A stretch of 41,643 nucleotides of DNA. Source: a bacterium. Lineage in GTDB: Bacteria > Armatimonadota > Chthonomonadetes > Chthonomonadales > JAMCWF01. The notes under the pieces were generated by a model. That model searched no databases. It was not told where the DNA came from and saw only the letters and a list, made by a program, of their open reading frames with translations. The stretch spans positions 1-41,643 of the forward strand of contig JAKBZR010000021.1 in the NCBI GenBank assembly GCA_021842405.1, in the 5' to 3' direction. Shown in pieces: positions 1 to 8,141 of the stretch. Numbering within the stretch: position 1 is the first letter of the stretch; every line of letters starts with the position of its first letter. Made by a program: the position numbers and the translations under genes.

Positions 1-566
1 TGTACTCTCTTGGTCAGCTTGGGTGAAACGATTGGTTCGATCAATCGAAGGTGTAACTTGTCGGTCGAGACCACCTGTATCGTTGCAGTTGTGCTGAATT
101 GGGCCAGACCGGTTGTGGGGAGCGCTTCAAGCTGCAATTCTAATCCGGGGCGGATTAATCGGAAATAGGGTTGACGGCTGATAGCCAACCGTTTTCTTTT
201 CTTGGCGGTTTCGCGGATGGTCTCGCCCAGCAGTTCCAGCTCAAATGGTTTAAAGAGGATGGCATCCGCACCGCCCGTTACCGCCTGGAATCGAACCACT
301 TCACTTTCGTATGCGGTCATCATAATGATGAGAGCATTCGGTTGAGCGGCCCGAAAAGCGGTGATGAGCCTTAAGCCATCGGTATCCGGAAGCCGTAAGT
401 CAACCAAGATACCATCATATCGGTATAGGATCGCCTTAGTAAGGGCATCCAAACCGGTTGAAGCGATATCACTGGCCATACCGGATTGGCGGAGCGCTAC
501 TTCAAGTACGCGTGCGAAATGGGGCTCATCTTCAACGATCAAATAACCTCGTTTCGGTTTCAGCAT
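1..566 (-). CDS. Response regulator with C-terminal YcgR/PilZ-N-like segment (partial)
   Basis: An open frame starts at an ATG at 566 and runs off the left edge after 188 codons. Residues 1-120 form a receiver domain: acidic pair E12/D13, phosphoacceptor D56 in DLRLPD, the MMTAY switch threonine and the lysine of LFKPF. After a basic linker (KKRKR), a beta-rich stretch begins with RPGLELQLEALP, which resembles the start of the YcgR N-terminal domain (PilZ-N) that usually precedes a c-di-GMP-binding PilZ domain. Any PilZ domain would lie outside the window. A GAGGAT sequence precedes the start. The gene follows a histidine kinase and an NtrC-type regulator on the same strand, so it is probably a second output of that kinase. 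The receiver call is secure. The PilZ-N call is moderate because only its beginning is visible. Confidence 0.85.
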   Translation of the reverse strand, partial: MLKPKRGYLIVEDEPHFARVLEVALRQSGMASDIASTGLDALTKAILYRYDGILVDLRLPDTDGLRLITAFRAAQPNALIIMMTAYESEVVRFQAVTGGADAILFKPFELELLGETIRETAKKRKRLAISRQPYFRLIRPGLELQLEALPTTGLAQFSTTATIQVVSTDKLHLRLIEPIVSPKLTKRV

Positions 567-743
567 GTTATCCTCAATATATATGAACAAGGGAGAGGCC
601 CCGCTTATTCGATGTAAACTAATCCATTTCAGCCTAAATTAAACGGCCCCGGTCTTTGTATCACACATTGGTCCGACTCACCGGATACTACGCTAATCCG
701 AACCGATTATGATCGAACCGCCCGGCGGAGTGGAATTTCAGCT

Positions 744-1946
744 CTAGTCACCACTATAGTTTCGTATTATGGTTGGGAGCGCCTCTTCGGTGATTATCTC
801 GGCATCTTGATCGGATAGGGCGACCACCTTTTCGATCAAGTTTTCCAATTGGCGGACATTTCCGGGCCAGTTGTATTTCATCAGTGCATCCATGAAGCCA
901 GCCGACACCGTTTTGATTTGACGGTTGCTCTTCTGATTAAACCTCTGCAAGAAGTGTTCCACCATGTCAGGAATATCGCTTCGTCGCTCTCTTAATGGGG
1001 GAACAAATATCGAGACCACATCGAGGCGGTAGTAGAGGTCTTCCCTGAACGATCGGTCGGCCAGCGCCTTTTCCAAGTCTTTATTGGTGGCGGAGATAAT
1101 TCGCACATCCACCTGGATCGTTTTAGTGCCCCCAATGCGCTCGAACTCCCTCTCTTGGATCGCCCGAAGCAGCTTGACTTGCACCGACGGCGAAATTTCG
1201 GCAACCTCGTCCAGAAACAGGGTGCCCTCATGCGCCAACTCGAATCGGCCGACACGCATCGAATTGGCACCGGTAAAAGCGTTTTTTTCATGTCCGAAAA
1301 GCTCGCTTTCAAGCAAGGTTTCCGGTAGGGCAGCGCAGGCGACCGCGATAAACGGTTTGTTAGCCCTTGGGCCTTGATAGTGTAGGGCGCGCGCAATCAG
1401 CTCCTTTCCGGTACCGCTTTCACCGCGGATCAATACGGTTACCGTGCCCTCAGTCGCTCGTTTCAATGTTTGGTAGACCTCCTGCATCGCGGGGCTGGAG
1501 CCGATCATGCTATCGAAGCGATAGGTTCGTTGGGCATCAGCGGTGAGGCGACGATTAGCCGCTTTCAGCTCGCGATTTTCGAGTGCGTTTTTAATCGTTA
1601 AGCGCACCTCTTCCAAATCAAATGGTTTAGTGAGAAAATTGTAAGCGCCATTTCTCATCGCTTCTACGGTGGTACGAATGGTAGGATAAGCGGTAATGAC
1701 CAGCGCAGTGGCATCAGGGTGGATCTGTTTGACTCGGCAGAGCAGCTCGACCCCATTGATGTCTGGCATAATCATATCGGTGATGAGAACATCAATGATA
1801 TTAGTGCGGGCTAAATCGAGCGCTTTTTTGCCCGAATCCGAGAGCAGAACGTTGTAACCCTCCCTTACAAGCATGCCCTGAAGCACTCGGCAAATGTTCA
1901 ACTCATCGTCAACCACGAGTATCGTTTCGGTTGCTCTTGAGCTCAT
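744..1946 (-). CDS. NtrC-family sigma-54 response regulator lacking a DNA-binding domain
   Basis: About 400 residues. A receiver domain (D57 in ITDMIMPD) is followed by a sigma-54-interacting AAA+ domain with Walker A GESGTGKE, the LFLDE Walker B and the late WPGNVRQLENL motif. The family normally activates RNA polymerase carrying sigma-54 through ATP hydrolysis. Two things are odd. The sigma-54 contact loop reads NAFTGA instead of GAFTGA. The protein ends about 30 residues after the WPGNVRQL motif, so the usual C-terminal Fis-type helix-turn-helix is absent. A few characterised NtrC-like regulators lacking this domain act from solution. The start at 1946 is preferred over an upstream TTG at 1964 because GGAGAGGAAGG lies directly before it. 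The kinase gene lies upstream on the same strand, which suggests a cognate pair. Confidence 0.93.
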   Translation of the reverse strand: MSSRATETILVVDDELNICRVLQGMLVREGYNVLLSDSGKKALDLARTNIIDVLITDMIMPDINGVELLCRVKQIHPDATALVITAYPTIRTTVEAMRNGAYNFLTKPFDLEEVRLTIKNALENRELKAANRRLTADAQRTYRFDSMIGSSPAMQEVYQTLKRATEGTVTVLIRGESGTGKELIARALHYQGPRANKPFIAVACAALPETLLESELFGHEKNAFTGANSMRVGRFELAHEGTLFLDEVAEISPSVQVKLLRAIQEREFERIGGTKTIQVDVRIISATNKDLEKALADRSFREDLYYRLDVVSIFVPPLRERRSDIPDMVEHFLQRFNQKSNRQIKTVSAGFMDALMKYNWPGNVRQLENLIEKVVALSDQDAEIITEEALPTIIRNYSGD

Positions 1947-2248
1947 GATGGCCTTCCTCTCCAACTCTTAACCGTTGTTTCCGAGTTTAACTATAAATGA
2001 CAAAATAAGTCCGCTCACAATCTGGTTATAATCCGATTTAAGGCATTCAAACACGTTTCAGCTTTAAACTGGTTGCTGCGGAGTAGACCTTTTCGTTCAC
2101 AATCCACAAACGAGAACCTGTCTTCGTAACACCGACCCATTTATGAGGGCTGACGGAAGCGAGCCCCTACGCTTACCGGTTAAAACAGCGCGATTCACCC
2201 TCCTAAATCCTGCAGGTGCAATATACTTTTTCGGCATTTGGCCTAAAT
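1947..2248. other. Intergenic region between kinase and NtrC-type regulator genes
   Basis: About 300 bases separate the kinase stop from the regulator start. I see the ribosome binding site of the regulator at its left end. I find no convincing hairpin terminator, riboswitch or promoter with both hexamers. The gap is long enough for the regulator to have its own promoter. Confidence 0.5.
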
Positions 2249-4786
2249 TTAGTAGATATCGGGCATGGTATCCTGATCTGATACGGATACCGAGATATTC
2301 GTTTTCGATTCGAGATGGAAAAAAGGAGGTGATACCGGTAGTAGGATGCTGATGCTGCTACCCTCACCGACCACACTATCTATCTCAAGTGACCCATTGT
2401 GAGCTTCTACCACCTTTTGAACGATTGACAAACCCAAGCCGGAGCCTCTGGTTTTGGTGGTATAAAACGGTTTCGTGACGTTTTGAATCTTGTTGGGAGG
2501 AATTCCGCAACCGGTATCATAAAACCGTATTGCAATCCGATGAGTTTCGTTGAGATGGCAGCATATAATCGAAAGCTTTCCGCCATCCGGCATGGCCTGG
2601 ATCGCATTGAGTACCAGGTTCATTATTGCTCTTTCCATTTGGTCAACGTTTACTTCGATCGGAGCAATACCCGGCTCCTCATCGTAGGTGACGCACACGT
2701 TTGAATCATTTATCTCGGAAGCCATCATATGTAAAACGCGATGAACCAGTTTGCTTGGTTGAATGAGGGAGTAATTTCGAGCGGTCGGCTGAGCGAAATC
2801 GAGCATATCGGTGGCGATCTTGTTAAGCCGGTCCACCTCTTGTATGATCATCTGCACATATTCAGTCATCAGTGGATTCGATATGACTTCCTTTTCAAAT
2901 AATTGGGCGGCCCCGCGTATTGAGCTGAGGGGATTTCGGATATCGTGGGCTATCGTGGAAGCGAGCTGGCCGATGTCGGCTAATCGGCGCATTCGGTCCA
3001 TTTCATCCTTCATTCGGGTCTGCTCGGTCATATTTTCAAAAACTTCAACCGCTCCCAGCCGCTCGCCGTTATTTTCAATGAGCGGGGAGATTAACAGGCT
3101 GAGAGTAATCTCGTCTCGATGGTGAGGGTTAATGATGATATCATATTGATTAAGACGTTCGCCGGTCGCCAATACATGTCTCATTTTATCAATTAAAAGT
3201 GCTTCCTGCCATTCGGGCAAGTTGAACTTATGGACCAGTTCCGAGTAGGGGCGATCGCACACATCTTCAGCCGTTATGCCGGTTATTTCCTCGGCCGCTC
3301 GATTCCAGGTGGTGACGGTGCCATCCAACTTCACGCTTAAAACTCCGGCTGCCACCGAGTTGAGAAGGTTTTCGGTATAGTTGGCGAGCCGGTTTATTTC
3401 TTGATATCGGTGCCCCATCTCCTCATAAAGATAGGCTTTGTCCATCGCAATCGCGGCTTGGTTGACGAAAGCGGTGAGCAGATCAACGGTCTCGTTGGTG
3501 ATTGGCCGGCGTGAGGTGGGGTTATCGGCTAAGACCATCCCAATACTGACATTGTTAGCGACGACGGGAAGCAGAACGAAACTGTTGGAGCCTAAAGATC
3601 GCGCAAAGCCAATGGTTGGCTGAGTTGTCGTGCGCACGTCGGACTCGATAACCGGTATTTTTTTCAGAGCGGCCGTTCCTATGACTCCTTCACCCAATCT
3701 TACCGAATTATGACCGATTGCCTTGATCCTGTCGCCTCGTAGAATCCGTGGTATGTACCGATTAGTGTCTCGATCCAGCATGAAGATACAACAACGCTCA
3801 AAACCGACCACGTTGATGATGGCATCGGCAACTCGCTCTAATAAGGTGTTTAGATCGTAGGCTGAGAGAATCGATTGGGATAGATCGGATAGGGTGGAGA
3901 GTTGATCCACTTTCAGGCGCAGATCGGTATACAACTGCGAATTGCTGATGGCCAACGCTGCAATGTTGGCGAAAACTCTGAAAAGGCTCAAGTCGGATTC
4001 TTCAAAGTTACGAGCGGGACGCCGCCGCCGAATGCACAAGACGCCATGCAGCTTTTCTGTTTCGTCCTTGATCGGGACGACCATTGATGATCCGATTTCG
4101 GGCCGGATCGGCAAGCCTTCCAGCCGTGGATCGTGCTCGGCATCGTTGATCAACATGTGCTTGCCGGTTGCCGCCACTCGACCGGCGATTCCTTCACCAA
4201 TGCTGAGCCGTGTAACTGCTCTCAGCTCCTCGCTCAATCCGTAGCTGGCTTCAATGCGGAGATCTTGGGTATCCGGCAAATAGCGAAGGAGTGAGCAGGC
4301 TTGGGCGTCCATCAGGATCGAGGCCTTTTCGGTGATGAGTTGCAGGAGGGAGTTAATGTTAAGGTTATGGATGGCCTGATTGATATCGTAGATGGCGGAA
4401 AGCTCCGAAATACGCTGATCCGCCCTTTTCGTCGCCTCGGCTGCCTGGTCAATAAGAAAACGCTGATCCAGTGAGATCGCCAGGCAGGATAAGATCGCTT
4501 TAATGCCTGATAAGTCAGCGTTCGGTTGAGAATGAACGACGAGTTGAGCGGGTGATGAGTATCGGCAAGGAATGGTGAAAACTTGTGTGTTATCCGGTTG
4601 AGTAGCTGCGTTACCCGCATCGTTCTGAGGACTAATGGAGATGCGTTCGATACCCGGCTGCGAACTGGCGAAGTCGAGGATACAGCTCACCGTGTCGGTG
4701 GGGTCTGGACTCGAGGCCAACAACTCCACCGCGTGGCGGCTAATCCGGGCGAGGGCGCTATCCTCCTCTTGCCGATGTGCAGTCAT
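2249..4786 (-). CDS. Soluble sensor histidine kinase with GAF, GAF and PAS domains
   Basis: This is an 845-residue kinase without membrane segments, so it probably senses a cytoplasmic signal. Residues about 1-120 look like a degenerate GAF-type region. Two clear GAF domains follow (about 130-290 and 300-455), then a PAS domain (about 470-590). The HisKA helix contains the phosphoacceptor H614 in the motif AHDIRNPLSSI. The ATPase domain has an N-box (NLVLNAIQAMPDGG), a G1 box (DTGCGIPP), an F-box (TKPFYTTK) and a G2 box (GSGLGLSIV). This DHp/ATPase type is common in NtrB-like kinases that pair with NtrC-type regulators, which matches the gene order. A repeat element begins about 70 bases upstream of the start. 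Ligands of the GAF and PAS domains cannot be told from sequence. Confidence 0.95.
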   Translation of the reverse strand: MTAHRQEEDSALARISRHAVELLASSPDPTDTVSCILDFASSQPGIERISISPQNDAGNAATQPDNTQVFTIPCRYSSPAQLVVHSQPNADLSGIKAILSCLAISLDQRFLIDQAAEATKRADQRISELSAIYDINQAIHNLNINSLLQLITEKASILMDAQACSLLRYLPDTQDLRIEASYGLSEELRAVTRLSIGEGIAGRVAATGKHMLINDAEHDPRLEGLPIRPEIGSSMVVPIKDETEKLHGVLCIRRRRPARNFEESDLSLFRVFANIAALAISNSQLYTDLRLKVDQLSTLSDLSQSILSAYDLNTLLERVADAIINVVGFERCCIFMLDRDTNRYIPRILRGDRIKAIGHNSVRLGEGVIGTAALKKIPVIESDVRTTTQPTIGFARSLGSNSFVLLPVVANNVSIGMVLADNPTSRRPITNETVDLLTAFVNQAAIAMDKAYLYEEMGHRYQEINRLANYTENLLNSVAAGVLSVKLDGTVTTWNRAAEEITGITAEDVCDRPYSELVHKFNLPEWQEALLIDKMRHVLATGERLNQYDIIINPHHRDEITLSLLISPLIENNGERLGAVEVFENMTEQTRMKDEMDRMRRLADIGQLASTIAHDIRNPLSSIRGAAQLFEKEVISNPLMTEYVQMIIQEVDRLNKIATDMLDFAQPTARNYSLIQPSKLVHRVLHMMASEINDSNVCVTYDEEPGIAPIEVNVDQMERAIMNLVLNAIQAMPDGGKLSIICCHLNETHRIAIRFYDTGCGIPPNKIQNVTKPFYTTKTRGSGLGLSIVQKVVEAHNGSLEIDSVVGEGSSISILLPVSPPFFHLESKTNISVSVSDQDTMPDIY

Positions 4787-4858
4787 TTTTTATTATTCCG
4801 TAAACCGCATTAGTATCATTATATCACAATGCGAGTTGTAATCAAAGGAGCAAGGAAA

Positions 4859-5236
4859 GAGTTCAGTTCTCCGGGAATGATTTTCGTTCGCCCCCACCCC
4901 GGCCCTCCCCGCAAGCGGAGAGGGTGCCACTCATTTCTTCCCGCTTCCGATTCCCCCTCCGAACTCTGTACATGCCGGATACATGGGTAACACATGTTCG
5001 GAGACATGGGTAACACTCATAGTACAATTGGGCATGAGGAGGATACCGATCATGCCCTGGAAGGAATTGAGCGTTATGTCCCAGAGAAGTGAGTTCATCA
5101 AAGAGGCGGGAATGACGAAGCGGCAGGTTTCATCCCAATGTGTGTGTGGGGGCTACTCCCTCCCCGCAAGCGGGGAGGGAGTTGATTATTGCTATAGGGG
5201 TAAGAGTCTGCTGCCTAAATTACCCGCAAAACTGAA
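4859..5236 (-). repeat. Inverted-repeat (MITE-like) element, copy A, interrupted
   Basis: The left edge carries GAGTTCAGTTCTCCGGG, followed by a C-rich tract that matches the G-rich arm of other copies in reverse orientation. The other half, from about 5160 to 5236, contains the hairpin CTCCCTCCCC/GGGGAGGGAG and the conserved tail ending in CCTAAATTACCCG. Between the halves lie a fragment of an IS481-like element and a short REP-like piece. The element is non-coding and lies between the kinase gene and hisC. It abuts copy B head to head. Boundaries are approximate because of the internal insertion. Confidence 0.7.
4967..5110 (+). mobile_element. IS481-like insertion sequence remnant (left end only)
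   Basis: A TGTACATG end is followed by two copies of ACATGGGTAACAC, the arrangement I associate with ends of IS481-family elements. After AGGAGG comes an ATG at 5052 that opens MPWKELSVMSQRSEFIKEA, closely resembling the start of IS481-type DDE transposases (MPWKE..VM..R..F). The similarity stops near 5107, where the sequence changes to GCGGGAATGACGAAG, a REP-like piece also seen at 10466 and 40684. Only about 19 codons of transposase remain, with no catalytic domain, so the remnant is inactive. It sits inside repeat copy A. The family assignment rests on recall, not on a search. Confidence 0.65.
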
Positions 5237-5240
5237 GGAT

Positions 5241-5455
5241 GAGTTCAGTTCTCTGGGCGATTTTGGGGTGAGGAGTTGAATGTAAAAATACTCTCACTGT
5301 TTTAACACCTAACCCCCTGTCCCCCTTCCCGAGGCGGGAAGGGGGAACCGACGCGTAAATCGGTGCAGTAGGCGCTCCCCCTCTCCGTTTCGGAGAGGGG
5401 GATGGGGGGTGAGGTGGGCAACGTAAAAATTATTTATTCCCACAGAACTGAACTC
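5241..5455 (+). repeat. Inverted-repeat (MITE-like) element, copy B
   Basis: It begins with GAGTTCAGTTCTCTGGGCG and ends with AGAACTGAACTC, giving terminal inverted repeats of at least 12 bases. The interior holds two GC-rich hairpins, CCCCCTTCCC/GGGAAGGGGG near 5323-5346 and CCCCCTCTCC/GGAGAGGGGG near 5386-5403, then a G-rich run. It lies directly upstream of hisC and might end or modulate transcription there. Confidence 0.75.
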
Positions 5456-5534
5456 TTACTTTTAAAATACATTCACCCTCTACAAACCAACTTGTGGTAA
5501 AATGTACAAATCATCGAGGAGAGCCGCTGAGCCA

Positions 5535-6659
5535 ATGCACAGTACGCCACCACCCAAAGTAACCGACCGAATCAATCGCCTAATTCCATACCGCCCAGGG
5601 AAGCCGACTGATGAAGTCAAAAGAGAGCTGGGGCTCTCCGATGTCATCAAACTCGCATCCAACGAGAATTCGTTGGGTCCATCTCCGATGGCTCTGCAGG
5701 CCGTTCGCGAGAAGCTCTCGCTCATTCATAACTATCCAGATTCCGGTTGCTTCGAATTGTGCCAAAAAGTGGCAGATAAGCTCGATGTATCAAGGGAAAA
5801 TCTGGTGTTTGGTAACGGCTCCGATGATATCATTCACCTGTTGGGGGTTACCTATTTAGAGCCCGGCGATGAGGTAATAACGGGTGACCCATCGTTCGTC
5901 CGTTACGAGGCCGCCGCGATACTCAATCAAACGGTTTGCCATCTGGTTCCGTTGAGGAATTTTTCATTCGATCTGGACGCGATGGCAGCCCGAATCTCGG
6001 ATCGCACGCGAATTGTATTTATTGCAAACCCTAACAATCCAACCGGCACCATCGTAACGAAATCGGCGCTTGAAAAATTTATCGCTCGGCTGCCTGAACG
6101 TTCCATTTTAGTGCTGGACGAAGCCTACTATGAGTACGTTGAGAGCACCGACTATCCAAACGTCCTCGATTATGTAAGGGCGGGCTGTAACGTGGTTGCA
6201 TTAAGGACTTTCAGCAAAGCATACGGGTTGGCCGGCTTAAGAATCGGATATGCGATAGCGCGTCCAGAGATCGCTGAACACTTAAACCGGGTACGGGAGC
6301 CATTCAATGTGAATTTGGTGGCACAGATAGCCGCCGCCGCCGCGCTGGATGATAGCTCCCATTTGCAACGAACGCAAGAGGCAAACCGATTGGGCAAAAG
6401 ACAGCTTGCAGACGGTTTTCATCACTTGCACTTAAAATATTTGCCCACCGAAGCGAATTTTTATTGGGTGGATGTGGGCCGCGATTCAAGAGAGGTGTTT
6501 GACCACCTCTTGCGCGCCGGTGTGATCGTTCGCACGGGGGACATTTTCGGCGCTCCCAACTATATCCGTGTTACCATCGGGACTAAAGGTGAGAACGAAC
6601 GGTTCTTGAGAGGGTTGGAATCGATTCTTACCGGCAAGGTGGCGGGCGTTCCTTCGTAA
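5535..6659 (+). CDS. hisC: Histidinol-phosphate / aromatic amino acid aminotransferase
   Basis: A fold-type I PLP aminotransferase of 374 residues from this start. It shows the HisC signature KLASNENSLGPSP near the N-terminus, the NPNNPTGT loop, DEAYYEY, and the Schiff-base lysine K228 in TFSKAYGLAGLRIGY. HisC converts imidazole acetol phosphate to histidinol phosphate with glutamate. In many bacteria HisC homologues next to tyrA and aroA also transaminate phenylpyruvate or 4-hydroxyphenylpyruvate. The neighbours here are aroF, tyrA and aroA, with no other his gene, so an aromatic role is likely but inferred. An ATG at 5502 would add 11 residues. The ATG at 5535 is preferred because AGGAGAG precedes it and family similarity begins after it. 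Confidence 0.93.
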   Translation: MHSTPPPKVTDRINRLIPYRPGKPTDEVKRELGLSDVIKLASNENSLGPSPMALQAVREKLSLIHNYPDSGCFELCQKVADKLDVSRENLVFGNGSDDIIHLLGVTYLEPGDEVITGDPSFVRYEAAAILNQTVCHLVPLRNFSFDLDAMAARISDRTRIVFIANPNNPTGTIVTKSALEKFIARLPERSILVLDEAYYEYVESTDYPNVLDYVRAGCNVVALRTFSKAYGLAGLRIGYAIARPEIAEHLNRVREPFNVNLVAQIAAAAALDDSSHLQRTQEANRLGKRQLADGFHHLHLKYLPTEANFYWVDVGRDSREVFDHLLRAGVIVRTGDIFGAPNYIRVTIGTKGENERFLRGLESILTGKVAGVPS

Positions 6660-6877
6660 CATCATTTAGTGACCACCGGCTTGCAGATACCGATGCATGG
6701 GCTGGTTCATTGCCGCTATATCATTGAATACATAATGAAATAAATGGTTTAGGTGGATGATGGGCGCTTACTGTGAGGTCGGATCGGAGAAGGCTGAACG
6801 AGGAATTCGGAACGCAGCGGATAGCGCGGTTAAAATTTAGGTTGAATTCAGCATTTAGTAAAGAGAGAGGTTTTGGC

Positions 6878-7900
6878 ATGATCATCGTGATGGTTAAAGG
6901 GGCCACTAAAGAACAGATCAAGCATGTGGAGGATCGAATTGCGGAATGGGGATACGGTGCACATCCAATCTATGGAACGGAGCGAACCGTGATCGGTGCA
7001 GTAGGCGTTCCTGAAGCGGACAAAATGACCTACGTTGAGCAGCTCGAAAGCCTGCCTTATGTGGAGCAGGTGATTAGTGTGATGAGGCCATACAAGTTTG
7101 TCAGCCGCGAATACCACCCGGATGGCACAAGAGTGGATGTGCGAGGCGTTGAGATCGGCGGCAACAAGATCGCAATGATGGCAGGCCCATGCACTGTTGA
7201 GAGCTTTGAACAAACCTTAGCTTCCGCCAAAGCGGTTGCTAAGGAGGGAGCGCTGATACTGCGGGGCGGCGCCTATAAACCGAGCACATCGCCCTACTCA
7301 TTCCAAGGATTGGGTGAGGAGGGGTTGAAGATTCTGAAGGCGGTCTCAATGGAAACCGGCCAGCGGGTTATCACCGAGGTGATGGATCCTCGCAATGTGG
7401 AGCTGGTTTGCCAGTACGCCGATATTTTACAAATCGGCACCCGCAATATGCAGAACTATGACCTGCTTCGAGAGGTGGGGCGCGCTCATAAACCGGTGAT
7501 GCTCAAGCGAGGAATGTGGGCTAAAATTGAGGAGTGGCTGCAGGCGGCCGAGTATATTATGCTGGGTGGATGCACCGATTTAATGCTCTGCGAACGGGGC
7601 ATCCGAACTTTCGAGACGGCTACCCGCAACACCCTCGATCTGAGCGCGGTCCCAATGGTGAAGCAGCTCAGCCATTTGCCGGTGATCGTGGACCCAAGCC
7701 AAGGGACCGGCCGCTGGAGCCTCGTAGATGCGATGTCGAAGGCGGCGGTAGCATGTGGGGCGGACGGGCTGCTGATCGAAGTGCATCCCGATCCGGAGAA
7801 GGCATTGAAAGATGGCGCCCAGAGCCTCACAATTCCCAACTTCAAGAAACTGATGGAGGAGCTTCGCCCGATTGCCAAAGCGATCGGGCGGGAGCTTTAA
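6878..7900 (+). CDS. aroF: 3-deoxy-7-phosphoheptulonate (DAHP) synthase, type I beta
   Basis: The enzyme joins phosphoenolpyruvate and erythrose 4-phosphate in the first step of the shikimate pathway. From this ATG it has 340 residues, the length of Thermotoga-type DAHP synthases. Residues 1-70 form a ferredoxin-like regulatory domain (MIIVMVKGATKEQIKHV). The barrel contains GPCTVES, RGGAYKPSTSPYSFQGLG, KRGMWAKIEEWL, DPSQGTGRWSLV and the closing IEVHPDPEKALKDGAQS. The N-terminal domain is known in relatives to give feedback inhibition by tyrosine or phenylalanine. The start is placed at 6878 because GAGAGAGG precedes it. An in-frame GTG at 6773 would add an unrelated 35-residue extension. The gap of about 220 bases after hisC shows no clear terminator. 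Confidence 0.95.
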   Translation: MIIVMVKGATKEQIKHVEDRIAEWGYGAHPIYGTERTVIGAVGVPEADKMTYVEQLESLPYVEQVISVMRPYKFVSREYHPDGTRVDVRGVEIGGNKIAMMAGPCTVESFEQTLASAKAVAKEGALILRGGAYKPSTSPYSFQGLGEEGLKILKAVSMETGQRVITEVMDPRNVELVCQYADILQIGTRNMQNYDLLREVGRAHKPVMLKRGMWAKIEEWLQAAEYIMLGGCTDLMLCERGIRTFETATRNTLDLSAVPMVKQLSHLPVIVDPSQGTGRWSLVDAMSKAAVACGADGLLIEVHPDPEKALKDGAQSLTIPNFKKLMEELRPIAKAIGREL

Positions 7901-7905
7901 AGAAT

Positions 7906-8113
7906 GAGTTCAGTTCTCCGGGTAATTTAGGCAGCAGTCCCTCACTCCCTGTCTGCCGCCCGGCAGTCAACTCTTTTCCCAATCCTGTGAGAGTGCTGGG
8001 GGAAGAGATTGCTTTGCTTCGCTCTCAATGACACCCTCCTCCCTCCGTGGGGGAGGGTTGGGTTGGGGTGGGCGATTAATGCTACGACAAATCACTCCCA
8101 TAAAACTGAACTC
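7906..8113 (+). repeat. Inverted-repeat (MITE-like) element, copy C
   Basis: The copy starts six bases after the aroF stop codon with GAGTTCAGTTCTCCGGGTAA and ends with AAAACTGAACTC, 28 bases before the tyrA start. The interior has a stretch CCTCCTCCCTCC, a hairpin with GGGGGAGGG, then GGGTTGGGGTGGG, a run of four or more G-tracts that could form a G-quadruplex. It separates two genes of one pathway and may cause partial termination or RNA processing between them. Confidence 0.8.
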
Positions 8114-8141
8114 TTACAAGATTAAAGGATAGATCGTTAAC

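Noticed and set aside
1947-2248. Possible c-di-GMP riboswitch before the NtrC-type gene
   Set aside because: The conserved GEMM core pattern is not found on either strand.
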